NCBI RefSeq assembly: GCF_001039355.2
Contig: NW_019776113.1
Span: 656,037-720,036, forward strand
DNA length: 64,000 bases
Reading direction: 5' to 3'
Source of the DNA: Lingula anatina
Lineage: Eukaryota > Brachiopoda > Lingulata > Lingulida > Lingulidae
A program made the translations under genes and the position numbers. The notes under the pieces are model-generated. The model did not search any database, was not told the origin of the DNA, and saw only the letters and a list, made by a program, of their open reading frames with translations. Below, in pieces: positions 21,413-32,170 of the stretch (positions within the stretch are counted from its first letter, which is position 1; every line of letters starts with the position of its first letter).

Positions 21413-23871
21413 ATGGAGCACTTACATATGACCACAACCCTGTGGGTGATGTGTGCATGTCACCTGATATCAAGCTTTGCGACCGCGTTTCCTTGCCCTG
21501 ACCGTTACGAAACTGTAGGATATTATTGTATGCGCTTCGAAAAGAGCAGACTCACGTGGGACGGTGCCCGTCAAATGTGTATGAGAGAAGGAGCTCACTT
21601 GGCTGTGATCGATACTGCGACCAAAAAAGATTTATTCATCAATTTTCTTAAAAGATATGGAAGTAAGTGAGTTTTATATATTGTTTCAGTGTGTTATACA
21701 TTGTACATGTACAAATATAAACCAGTGAGGTCCTAGAAACAGTTTTTTCTGCCATTCGACTTGTTCTTTACACACACACACACGCCAGCGCGCGATCATT
21801 CACGAACTCATTCATGCTGGACAGTGAAGCCCGTAATTTATCAAAAATCTGTTAAACGTAGTTATTGTAAGTTTTTGATCACTGGGATGATGATATATGA
21901 AGTGTTCTGTTGTAATGACAATAGCATAAATTCAGCAATACATGATATCAATTTAATAAAAGTTATCTGTTGTGTAATTGTCTTTTTGAAGGTCCGGCAG
22001 TTTGGTCGGATGGTAAGGACACCAACGGAAGAAATAACTGGATATGGTATTCGACTGGTGTCAGAATTGCCAGCTACCTGTGGAAAAGTGGTCAACCAAA
22101 TAACTATAACAACGTTCAGGAAGATTGTGCAATATTATTTAGCAAAGGCGTTGCTTTGGGTGATTATCGCTGTGACCGCTATTTGCATTTTGTATGTGAA
22201 TATGACCCAGGTAAGTCTTGTTATGTGCCGTATACCTTTATAATCACGGGAGTCTTATCTGCACTTCTTTGCCAGTCTTAGGATGAAGCGGGTTAAATGT
22301 CTCCGCCTTTGCAGCATCTCCCTCGTGTCAAGCAAGAAAAGATGAAATAACGATTCGTTTTAATGTACTTTTCGTAATTTGTAAGAGCACTGATATGGGT
22401 CTCAACCAGTGAATGTATTCCCTTTATTTTGTTAACACCGAAAGGACGCGTTCCGTTTTTTTAAGGGGGGGGGGGGATTAAGGTGGGTAACAAAGCAAAT
22501 GGTCATAACCACGTCAAAGTAAAGATTCCAATTTTTAATCCTGTACGTTTAGAGATCAAAGTGGTTGTAACGTACTACTGCGCATCATTTATATAAAAGT
22601 TCAAATGAAAAAAAAATCACTTTCAGTAAATGGAGTCTGGGGAGCCTGGGGTTCATGGGGTTCATGTTCTGTAACGTGCGGTTCTCAAGGTCTGAGATCC
22701 CGTACTCGTGTATGTGATAAACCAGCACCTGTTGGCGCCGGTAAACCCTGCTCTGGAGATGACAGACAAACTGAGCTCTGCTTCCCAGGACAGTGCCCTG
22801 GTGAGTGACTTGACAGCTGTATCTACTCTGTATAATTTTGTTTGACACAATCAGTGTGTTATTTAGATCTCAAACATACACCAAATCTATGTCACCTTAA
22901 AGACATGAATGATAACACGACTCATGCAGACACGCCAGCATCCCAAACCGTGACCTTGGGAGTACATTGCTGTATGCCAGAATCAATCAATGATAATGTC
23001 ATATTCACCATCTCCTCATCGAAAACTTAATTATTATATTTAGAACCAAATAAAATATTTAAATCTGTAATGATGTTTGCTTTTGACATTCACGTTACAA
23101 AACAATTTGTTTAAATCATGCAGATATACATGTACGACGGTGCTTTATTAAATTCTCTTTTGGATATTTACATGACCTCCTTTTATCTTCCAAATAACTA
23201 TAACAACGTTCAGGAAGATTGTGCAATATTATTTAGCAAAGGCGTTGCTTTGGGTGATTATCGCTGTGACCGCTATTTGCATTTTGTATGTGAATATGAC
23301 CCAGGTAAGTCTTGTTATGTGCCGTATACCTTTATAATCACGGGAGTCTTATCTGCACTTCTTTGCCAGTCTTAGGATGAAGCGGGTTAAATGTCTCCGT
23401 CTTTGCAGCACCCACCATCCTTCGCATCAAGGAAGAAAAGACGAAATAACGATGCATTTTGCTGTACTTTTCGTAACTTGAAAGAACACTTATATGTTTT
23501 TTTTGTTTTGTTTTGTTTTGTTTTTTTTTTTTTTGGTGTGGGGGGGGGGGTAAGGTAGGTGACAAAGCTAATGGTTATTAGCCACATGTCATATTAAAAC
23601 ATTCCAATTTTAAACAAGATAAGTTTGCAGCTCAAATTGGTTGTGACATGCAATTGCATATCATTTGTATAATTTTTTTAATGGAAAAAATCACTTTCAG
23701 TAAATGGAGTTTGGGGAGCCTGGGGATCATGGGGTCCATGCTCCTTGTCCTGCGGTCAAGGTCTGAGGTACCGCACGCGTATATGTGATAATCCAGCACC
23801 TGTTGGTGCCGGTAAACCCTGCCCTGGAGATGATAAACAAACCGAGTTATGCTTCCCAGGACAGTGCCCGG
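21413..23871 (+). CDS. secreted lectin B: CTLD-TSP1, 3' part missing
   Basis: Exon 1 (21413-21662) gives a signal peptide and the first CTLD half. Exon 2 (21992-22210) completes CTLD1 (SGQPNN, VQEDC, LHFVCEY). A TSP1 exon at 22627-22800 appears identical to the first one in gene A and belongs to a chimeric insert. It is followed by a second copy of the 3' half of exon 2 (23190-23304) and then by gene B's own TSP1 exon (23701-23871: WGAWGSWGPC, CSLSCG). Omitting 22096-23189 restores one continuous exon 2 and intron. TSP1 repeat 2 and CTLD2 are absent; virus-like ORFs and an N follow. Possible explanations are a truncated gene, assembly damage, or a fusion with the FN2 exon and gene C, since all those exons are phase 1. 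Confidence 0.7.
22096..23189 (+). repeat. chimeric insert copied from genes B and A
   Basis: About 22297-23192 matches 17245-18140 of gene A at a constant offset of 5052 bp, with no difference that I can see, including a 12-G run and the whole TSP1 exon. At CCA (23190-23192) it switches back to gene B exon 2 sequence already present at 22096. The insert therefore reads gene B, then gene A, then gene B again. Perfect identity of intron DNA between otherwise diverged paralogues means a very recent template switch or conversion, or an assembly chimera. Confidence 0.85.
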
Positions 23872-24645
23872 GTGAGTGACTTGACAGCTAAGTAGTTAGG
23901 AATGTGGTTTTCGACCTGCAAATTGAGAGGCGTTATATACTTTTTAATGTAATTTTTTTGGATGAACCTTGAACATTTTGAGGCGCAGTCTTAGTAAGCT
24001 GCTATTTTTAGCCACTGACTGGGTCCGATGTACAATTCTTGCTAAACGTAGCAAGAGCTGTACACAGGAGCTGTTTTTTAACTATTTACTCTGATTGGAA
24101 TTTTAATGACGACCATTTTATTATGTAAAACTTGTTGATATTATAATTTCATCTCGGACCTTTGTAAGCAAATTTTAATGACGATTATAAAAACTTGAAA
24201 ACCCAAAGCAATGTTTACGAATTATTTATTAATGCGCTAGATACATTTACATAACATATCAATTGTTTTTCGTTGAACTATTAAGAATACTTTATTTTAA
24301 GACACTAGATATCTGGGTCATGTCAATGGTACAAGTTTGATTCTGTAAGAAAAATGTTCAAATTATATCCAGATGTACCAGAACTCACACGTCATTTTGC
24401 AGGAATTGGCACTCGTGCTTTGACAGATAAAGGGAAATTAGCCATAGAGAAAGTATTTGAAAGAACATTTAAATGTAAATGAATTATAAATACTACCCAG
24501 CCATGTACCTGTTTTATGCAAATAATGTACGCAAATTGGGTTTGTGCGCAAATGACTGAGAAAACAAATATGTATAAATATTTAACTTTTCGTATGTGCG
24601 AAGTTATTTGTTGAGGGACATTGAAATAGTCACAAGACATTTTTT

Positions 24646-25044
24646 TTGGGGGTTGAGTTGACTATAAATGTTCGTGAAGCCTCTGTTTTGAGTTATTGTA
24701 ACATGAAAGCCGGGGCCGAAAAGTTATTTCGAGTTCATGTCAAATTGCTTTCGATAGCCGATAAGAAATTGACACGTGGTATAATACAAAACGCTCCCTA
24801 CGATCTCGTTCGAATTTTGTGTAACTTTGCTGCAAATGTACTGTACAACAAGGACCTTAAACTAACTTTAAAAGAAAAATCAGGCTTACGCAGAGTCAAA
24901 GGCATCGTTGTCCGGCTGGCTGATAAAAAAGTATCCATACAGTCCAAGAAACAACTTTTGTTACGAAACACGCCTGTGGTTAAAGCAATTTTAAATCCGA
25001 TATCAAGACATGTCAAGCTTTCAGAAAATGGTCTTGATAAGTGA
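24646..25044 (+). CDS. ORF of a Polinton/adintovirus-like element (core-protein-like)
   Basis: An uninterrupted 132-codon frame with no introns, unlike its neighbours. It is lysine/arginine-rich, with a motif of the form LT..EKSGLRR.K..VVRLADKK.S..SKKQLLL typical of small basic proteins encoded next to structural genes in Polinton/Maverick and adintovirus-like elements of invertebrates. It overlaps the next frame by 35 bp, a compact arrangement seen in viruses and large DNA transposons. No terminal repeats, integrase or polymerase are visible here. Family assignment is from memory of the motif pattern, so confidence is moderate. Confidence 0.5.
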   Translation: MGVELTINVREASVLSYCNMKAGAEKLFRVHVKLLSIADKKLTRGIIQNAPYDLVRILCNFAANVLYNKDLKLTLKEKSGLRRVKGIVVRLADKKVSIQSKKQLLLRNTPVVKAILNPISRHVKLSENGLDK

Positions 25045-25439
25045 AACCGAACTTAACGCCTTAAAACAACGGGTGAACAGCAATTATTCCCCCTTACAAG
25101 AAGAAACATTGCGATTGCAAAATGAAATGGCGAAGACGATGCAAAGGACCGACATACCTTTTGACGAAAAAATGAAAATGTACAACGACCTGCAAGTTCA
25201 ATATTTGAAGATTGCGCGAAAAAAGGAGCCTGTTGCTGTAGTGGTACAGAATTCACCGGCACCCTCCATACAAAACGTGTCAGCACCAACGGAAAGCCCT
25301 CCCGTAAAGACAGAAGACGTTCCTATAAAGCCCTATCTTAACAAAGAAATATTAGACTCAATTCCACAGAGGATGCGAAAAAAGGCTGGGGTAGTACTGA
25401 GATACATGTCTAATAATCCCAATGTATTGTCCTATAACG
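25010..25439 (+). CDS. second ORF of the same virus-like element, cut by an assembly join
   Basis: The frame starts within the end of the previous one and runs about 140 codons until it meets the single N at 25440 and a microsatellite. The N-terminal half is predicted helical (ETLRLQNEMAKTMQR, KMKMYNDLQVQYLK). A proline/serine-rich linker follows, then a conserved-looking block (LDSIPQRMRKKAG.VLRYM). This order resembles a protein commonly found beside the basic protein in Polinton/adintovirus-type elements. Its 3' end is lost at the join, so the rest of the element may be in another contig. Confidence 0.5.
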
Positions 25440-25440
25440 N

Positions 25441-25515
<75 letters not shown>

Positions 25516-25529
25516 TGTGTGTGTATGTG
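25440..25529. repeat. single N plus (AT)n(GT)n microsatellite at a contig join
   Basis: One N is followed directly by about 15 AT units and then a long GT run. The same pattern (one N, then (AT)n) occurs at 42502, which suggests that the assembler joined contigs here. Confidence 0.85.
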
Positions 25530-25797
25530 TGTGTATGAGTGCATTTCTATTGTAACCCTATAAGATATTACATGTGCTTTACATGATAAGAAGACAATGG
25601 TTTAACACATATTGCGTCTAGTATGCGTGTACAGTGTGCATATCTAACGCAAAGTATGCTACATGAAATACACTTTTATGAAGTAATAATTCGATTTGGA
25701 GAGGCAAAGTCATATTTTCGTTAAAGTTAAGCAACTTTGTTGTTTGCAAGTCTTCGGAAGATTAACCCTCATGTTCAACCTTATCCTGTTTTTTTAG

Positions 25798-25965
25798 GTT
25801 CTGTTGCTAAGACAACTGGTGGGAACAGCAATGGTGCTCCGTGTGTCTTACCTTTTAATTTTAAGGGTACAGTATACACGATTTGCACCAGTCGTGCACA
25901 TGACAAACCATGGTGTGCTACAACTTCTAACTATGCAACAGATCTCAAATGGGGAGATTGTTTAG
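25798..25965 (+). CDS. orphan fibronectin type II exon
   Basis: A 56-codon, phase 1-1 exon between TTTTTTAG and GTAATC encodes a fibronectin type II module. Visible landmarks are [34 protein letters not shown] and LKWGDC, with all four cysteines. FN2 modules bind collagen or sit beside CTLDs in mannose-receptor-family proteins. Its phases allow splicing to gene B's TSP1 upstream and to gene C's CTLD exon downstream, but no other gene in the window has an FN2 exon. It may belong to a gene B/C fusion or to a transcript misplaced by the join at 25440. Confidence 0.8.
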   Translation, partial: VLLLRQLVGTAMVLRVSYLLILRVQYTRFAPVVHMTNHGVLQLLTMQQISNGEIV

Positions 25966-27153
25966 GTAATCAGATTGTAAGAAGTGCCCAATGGCCGTCC
26001 GTTATTACTTACATAATATTTATTGTATACATAATGCAGTATACGTGTACTTCCCTATTGCAGTGCGTATACACACAATGTACAATAGAAATGTCACCCC
26101 TACTGAACCAATACTTTGGGGGAGTGGTATGATCCTCCTGGTATCATTTTATTAACATCAAATTTCACAAAAATGTAGACCATGCATTATAACTGCTCAC
26201 GATCTGTCTACTTTGATTATTGATTATTTAATTATTATTTGATTACTCTGATTCAGGGTGTGATACTTCTTTTGTCCATTGTGTTTATATATGGAGGCTC
26301 TGTCATATGTCTGACACACCATTTCTGCCCTAACGGGTTTGATAGAAATTGTTAGACAATGTGTGCTCACCGCGTGAGTAAAAATCTGAAAAAAATTGGG
26401 GATTATCAAGTTAGTTTTATGTAGAGTTAGCCTTCCGAAACATCATATTTATTACTTTGATTTATATGGGAATTTTGCCAAATTCTGACAGAAGAATGCT
26501 TTTCAGGCAAGGATGCTTTTTAATGATTTTATATAGGAATGAACTGGAAGTCTTACGTAAATTTTAGATAAAAAAGTATAAAGGATTTTATAAAATGTAC
26601 ACCTATTTCGAAAATTACACGTATACTTCTTTGCATCAGTTAGCCAAATTCAATGTAGATGCACATCCAATTCAAAAGAAATAGATATAAATGTTGAAAG
26701 TATTGTATTTATTCAAATGTCTCTTGAAATGCCGTCATCTTGGATTTTCCATAGATTGGGTAGATTGCCCACAATTTGCCATGTGATTTGATATTCTATA
26801 TCGTTTATTTTCTTACACATGCGGAAATAAAGGGATGAAACACATATTTTATTGTCTGTTTTAATTTAGTCAATATCATAAAAAACTACTCATGCGCGAA
26901 ATCTGCACAGATTGAAAAAAAAACATAATATGAGGAAACTCCTTAAATACTACGCTGTCCTGGTGCTACCTATGTACGCACCGAAATATTTAATCATAAA
27001 TGCTGACGACATCAACGTTGTTAAGTAATCATTAGTTTTGATCAATGAAATCACAATGTTTTGTTCTAATTATACAGATACCATGTCTGAGTTTCAGTAT
27101 TAAATGGTATTAATTTATAAAAAAGTTATTAGTTTCTAATCGTCTTTTTGGAG
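25966..27153. other. intron or spacer before gene C
   Basis: AT-rich and non-coding as far as I can see. I looked for the missing signal-peptide/first CTLD-half exon (PCPDRYE..) of gene C and did not find it. Confidence 0.45.
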
Positions 27154-27616
27154 GTCCTGAAGTTTGGTTGGGTGGTAGGGACACCAATGGAAAGAATAAC
27201 TGGATATGGTATTCGAGGGGTGTCAGCGTTGCCAGTAATCTATGGGCTAGTGGTCAACCGGCAAACATACGAAACTCTGTGGAAGAAGATTGTATACTGT
27301 TACAGGTTTGGGGAACCCAAGGTTTTCACGAATACCCCTGTAGCCGCAAGTTTAATTTTGTATGTGAATATGACCCAGGTAAGTCTAGTTGTGGGGCGTG
27401 TATTTTATAATGGTGGAGGTCTTATCTGCTTGTCTGACAGGATAAGGGGGGGGGATCAAAATACCCCCACCTTTGCAGCACCCCCTCCCTCGCGTCAAGG
27501 AAGAAAATATGAAATAACGATGCATTTTGATGTACTTTTCGTAACTTGTAAGAACACTGGTATGGGCCTCATCAAATAAATGTTTTCCCTCTTTTGTTAA
27601 CGCCGTTGTTCCTTTT

Positions 27617-27648
<32 letters not shown>

Positions 27649-30600
27649 TTTTTGTGGGCGGGAGTTAAGGTGGGTGACAAAGCAAATGGTGATAGCCACA
27701 TGTCAAAGTAAATATTCCAATTCCAATTTTAAACACGATACGTTTAGAGCTCAAATTGATTGTAACATGCTACTGCGCATCATTTGTAAAAATCTCTAAA
27801 AATGATAAAAACACTTACAAACGGGACCTTGGGATGGTGGAGATATCAAACACATGTTCTGTAACGTTTCCGCTTATTGAATCTTATCTATTTGCAGATG
27901 GGAATTGGGGTATCTGGGGATCATGGAGTTCGTGTTCCTTGTCCTGCGGTCAGGGTCTGAGGTCCCGCTCACGTGTATGTGATAACCCAGCACCTGTTGG
28001 CACCGGTAAACCTTGCCCTGGAGATGACAGACAAACTGAGTTATGCTTCCCAGGACAGTGCCCTGGTGAGTGACTTGACTGCTATATCTAATCTGTATAA
28101 TTTTGTTTAACAGAATCATTGTGGTATTTAGATCTCAAACATACACCAAAACTAGGTCGCCTTAATGACATGAATGATAACACGACTCACGCAGACACGC
28201 CAGCTCCCCAAACCGTGACCTTGGGAGTACATTGCTGTATGCCAGAATCATTCAATGATAATATACTAATCACCATCTCTTCATCAAATACAAAATTGTT
28301 TTATTTAAAATAAAATGAAAATTTTCAATTTGTTATAGTGTTCGCTGTTGACATCCACATTACAAAACATGATTTGTTTAAACCATGCAGATATACATGT
28401 ACAACGGTAAACGGTAAACGGTGTTTTACTCAATTCTCTTTTGGTGTGACATTTATATGACTTATTTTTATCTTCCATTTCCCTTACATGTGAGAATTTT
28501 ACCCGTCCGGTTTTACACTTTGTACACAGGTACCTCACAAACTGATATACATATATATGCTGTATGCCAGAATCAATCAATTGTTATAGTGAGAAATGAC
28601 GACAACAGTTTGGGAGCTTCGAAACGTTTATTCACCGACTTACTTTTTCACAGAATCTACAAGTATTTATACACTATTTTCCCAAAGAATTTCCCATTCT
28701 CATATTACAAAACTCTTTTCAATATTTCCTGATTTAGTAATTTAAATGAGACTTGTTAATGATTTAAAATATTTTAAATATATTCCGAATTACTCATCTT
28801 GGATCTTGTCCAGCTCGAGTATGGATGAGTTTTACACGTGTTAAAAACGTGCAAATCAATAGAAAAATTAACCAATCAGATCCAACTATATCTAACTCTG
28901 AAACGTTCCACCCTTTCTTGCTTCGAGAACAGTCTCTACACTCGTTGACACTTTAAGACATTTACTTTGCACTCAATAAATTCCTACACATTTAATTCTG
29001 TTTTAATTGTTTTGTAATTGTCGAAAGTGTATGTCATTTGCTTTACAACACAATGATAATATCATATTCACTATCTCCTCATCGAAAGCAAGACTATTTT
29101 ATTTAGAATCAAATAAAAATGTATATATTTGTAATGATGTTCGCTTTTGACATTCACGTGAGAATACATAATTTGTTTGTATTATACAGATATACTTGTA
29201 CAACGGTAGACGGTGCTTTACTAAACTTTCTTTTAGTGTGCCATTTGCATGCCTTCTTTTTATCTTCCATTTCCCTTATATAAGATAATTTAACCTTCCT
29301 GTTTTACATTTGGTTCACTAGTACCTCACACAATGATTACAGGTATTTGAAGGAAATATACATTAATTCATTTCCCTTTATCGCGGGGCTCCCGGTTTAC
29401 ATGGCTTTCCTTTTTTAATGGAACTGCATGTAAAACAAAACCATATATAACTTTGCTTCCATTACAGTGGACGGAGTTTGGAGTGTCTGGACACACTGGT
29501 CAGTATGCAGTAAAACCTGTGGTCAAGGCAACAGGACAAGACACAGGGCGTGTAATAGTCCACCTCCGACCAATGGTGGCAAGGACTGCCCAGGACAAAT
29601 AGTTCAGGTTGAAACTTGCAAAGGTCAGCCGTGTCCAGGTACGAGTACAGTGTTGGTATTTTGATACAGAAAATTACATAAGTAAGCTATCTTTATTTGG
29701 CAGAATTACATGCGGACCACAGTGTGGCTATATACGATTTGACATATACATGACGTCAACTGTAAAACGTAAACTAGGGTATTTGTTTTGTTTTTGTATT
29801 TTGTTTTGTGTTCCTTCTGGTATGTTGTCATTATCTGATCATTATAACCGTTTACAGCCAAACTCTGTCCTGATGGGTTCACTGAGGTCACTGACAGCTT
29901 GTGCCTCTACATCTCCGACCCAAAGACAGAGGCATACAATTATTTTCTGTCCATGAAGGCGTGTTCCTCGCTGTCTCCGCTGTCTCACCTGATGACAGTA
30001 AAGAACAGATACGAATACCAGAACATCATTAGGTTCTTGTCTGCAGCTGCTGAATATTGGATAGGTAAGTCGTATCTACACAGTGAGGAATATGTAAGGC
30101 CACATTCCCACAGACACCATTGGTCAACGTAGATCGATCCATCTCTGTGGGGAGTCTCGCTAAGTGCAATCCGCTTAAAGTCATTATAACTCGTCGTTTG
30201 GCCAAAAATTGATTTTACTGGAAAAAACGGGTATTTTCCCGTACTAACCAATGGTCAACGACCCCATTCCTGCATTCAAAGTTAATCCAGTTTTTTTCCC
30301 TGAACGTACGGTTTTTTGTTAAAATCTCTTAAGAGATTTTAACTGACGGAGCCCTCTCTGACATTGCATAGTCACTGGTGACTTTTAAAACCGCGGGAAA
30401 AGCAGACAACAACAACACTATATAACAATAATATAAGATTAATGTGATATATTCGTCTTTTTGTTAAAAATGCATTTATATCCACAATGTGTGCCATTCT
30501 GGGCTTTTCGTTATCCGACGCACTGTACAAAAACTCGCAACTTACGTCTGCGTCTGCATCAACGCGTTTCGCGCCATGCTATTTTGGTCTCGAATGAACG

Positions 30601-31505
30601 CGAGAATCCGCGTGACACCCTTACGTCATTAGCAACGGATGCCTTGACGACCGGGAAAAAAGGCATCGAAAGCCCTATTGACAAGCACAGATTTTAGTTT
30701 TACTACAACAACGGCCGTTTTAGTGGTAAAATACAATAGAATATATTTCCATGCGTTGTTTACAATGTATTTCTTGCGGAATTTTGAATCTCAAAGGAAG
30801 AGTTATTATTGCTTTAACTGAACGACACGCATCCTGTTGTTCCAAAGTACTCGCTCAATCACCAGATTTTCTTTCTTCTACATAAAATCAGGAGAGTATG
30901 TGTTAATCTGTTAAGCTGGCTGGACTCAGGGACATTTGGATCGATCTACGTAAGAACGATTGTGTCTATGGAAATGGGACATAAGAGTGCCAACGTATAA
31001 ACAAATTGATGAAATTAAAAGCCTGTCAAAATAGTCAACATACGGATGTTTTATAATAATAATAATAACAATAATAATAATAATTATTATAATATATTAT
31101 TATATGACAAATATTATTACTGTACCTCAGTTTTAACCTTTATGCTTATGCGCACGTTAATCCCGTCATCAGTGAGATCAATTAACTTATCCTATTGTAA
31201 TTTAATATTAAAATAACATTCCTTAATAAGACTGGGAATATAAAGCCACTGTCATTGTCGTACCAGGTGATGACAGTGCAAGTAGCAGCAGTTCTTTGAA
31301 CAATGGCGGCACCAAGCTGGGTGGTGGCGGTGGTGGTTACACCAACTGGGCAGTCGGATATCCGTCCGCGCGCTCCCTTACCGATTGCGTCGAATTAAGC
31401 GGGAAGAGTGGAGCGTTTCTGTGGAAAGGAGCCCCCTGCTGGGAAACTAGACCGTTCATTTGCGCACTTCGACCCAAAGATTCAATGGCACCTATTGTTG
31501 GTTAA
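27154..31505 (+). CDS. lectin C: CTLD (C-half)-TSP1-TSP1-CTLD, first exon missing
   Basis: Exons: 27154-27378 (second half of CTLD1), 27898-28065 and 29468-29638 (TSP1), 29858-30064 and 31267-31505 (CTLD2); all phase 1. The CTLD1 exon reads WLGGRDTNGKNNW and NFVCEYDPG, but QPN of genes A and B has become QPA and the spacing before EEDC differs, so calcium-dependent sugar binding is unlikely. TSP1 repeats are WGIWGSWSSC..CSLSCG and WTHWSVC..CSKTCG with all cysteines. CTLD2 is almost the same as in gene A, with three extra glycines in the loop, and ends at TAA after MAPIVG. No exon carrying a signal peptide was found, so the gene is incomplete or joined to upstream exons. Confidence 0.75.
28230..29340. 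repeat. duplicated intron segment in gene C with unique middle
   Basis: The intron block at about 28240-28545 (ATCACCATCTCTTCATC to GGTACCTCACAAACTGAT) recurs at about 29050-29335 with moderate divergence. The roughly 460 bp between them (28585-29045) has no counterpart in gene A. It is non-coding. Confidence 0.6.
30179..30813. mobile_element. 635-bp piggyBac-like non-autonomous insertion in a gene C intron
   Basis: TTAA flanks both sides (30175-30178 and 30814-30817). The orthologous intron of gene A reads continuously across the site (about 19093-19112), showing the empty state. Ends AGTCATTATAAC and GTTATTATTGCT are imperfect inverted repeats (9 of 12). TTAA duplication with short inverted repeats is the signature of the piggyBac superfamily. 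There is no transposase. Confidence 0.7.
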
Positions 31506-31974
31506 ATGGCAAAAGTGTTAACGTTTTAATGGCTCATCACCAGTTGGTTTAAAAATATTTTCTTTACAGAAGAACAATCAAAACAAAATTGTTACACATT
31601 TAAATCTGCTCTATCTCTCTTTTTTAATCCCAATGGTCGCCGCTACCGTTTGCGTATTACGTGTTTACATGTTAAGAGGCTTGCCTTTAGTAGTTATCTT
31701 TAATTTACCTTTGATGTCAATAAATGTTTCATTCTAAGTGCATAAATGTAGAATTGAACGTTTTACTTATTATGCAGTATATTTGCAAGTGCCGTTATGC
31801 GTGCGTGCGCGTGTACATACGTGTCACCCATGTATGGTAAAGAGTTGAAATATTGACGTGTGCAGTCGCTTCACAAATGTTTGTTTTCAATCAACGAAGC
31901 TTATGTTATCAAGAAGCGATTTATTTGAACTGATGGAACACACCAATGTCTAATGTCTTAATTATTTGCACTAA
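31506..31974. other. 3' flank of lectin gene C
   Basis: Non-coding. No clear AATAAA follows the stop codon within the first 100 bp. Confidence 0.4.
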
Positions 31975-32170
31975 GGCCACACTTTTTTGTTTTTATGGAT
32001 GACATCCTCTGGGGACCCCAAAATCGGTGCGAGCGGGCGAAAAAAAAACAGTCCAAAAAAAAAGACCTGCTTAAGAAAAGTTATGTTTTCAGTACACAGC
32101 TGGAAACACTAATTTACCACAGAAACACGTATCAAACTAACAACATGTCTTTATCCATGTTCTCAAAATA

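Noticed and set aside
23338-23587. Minus-strand frames after the chimeric insert
   Set aside because: Driven by poly-T/poly-G tracts; no homology.
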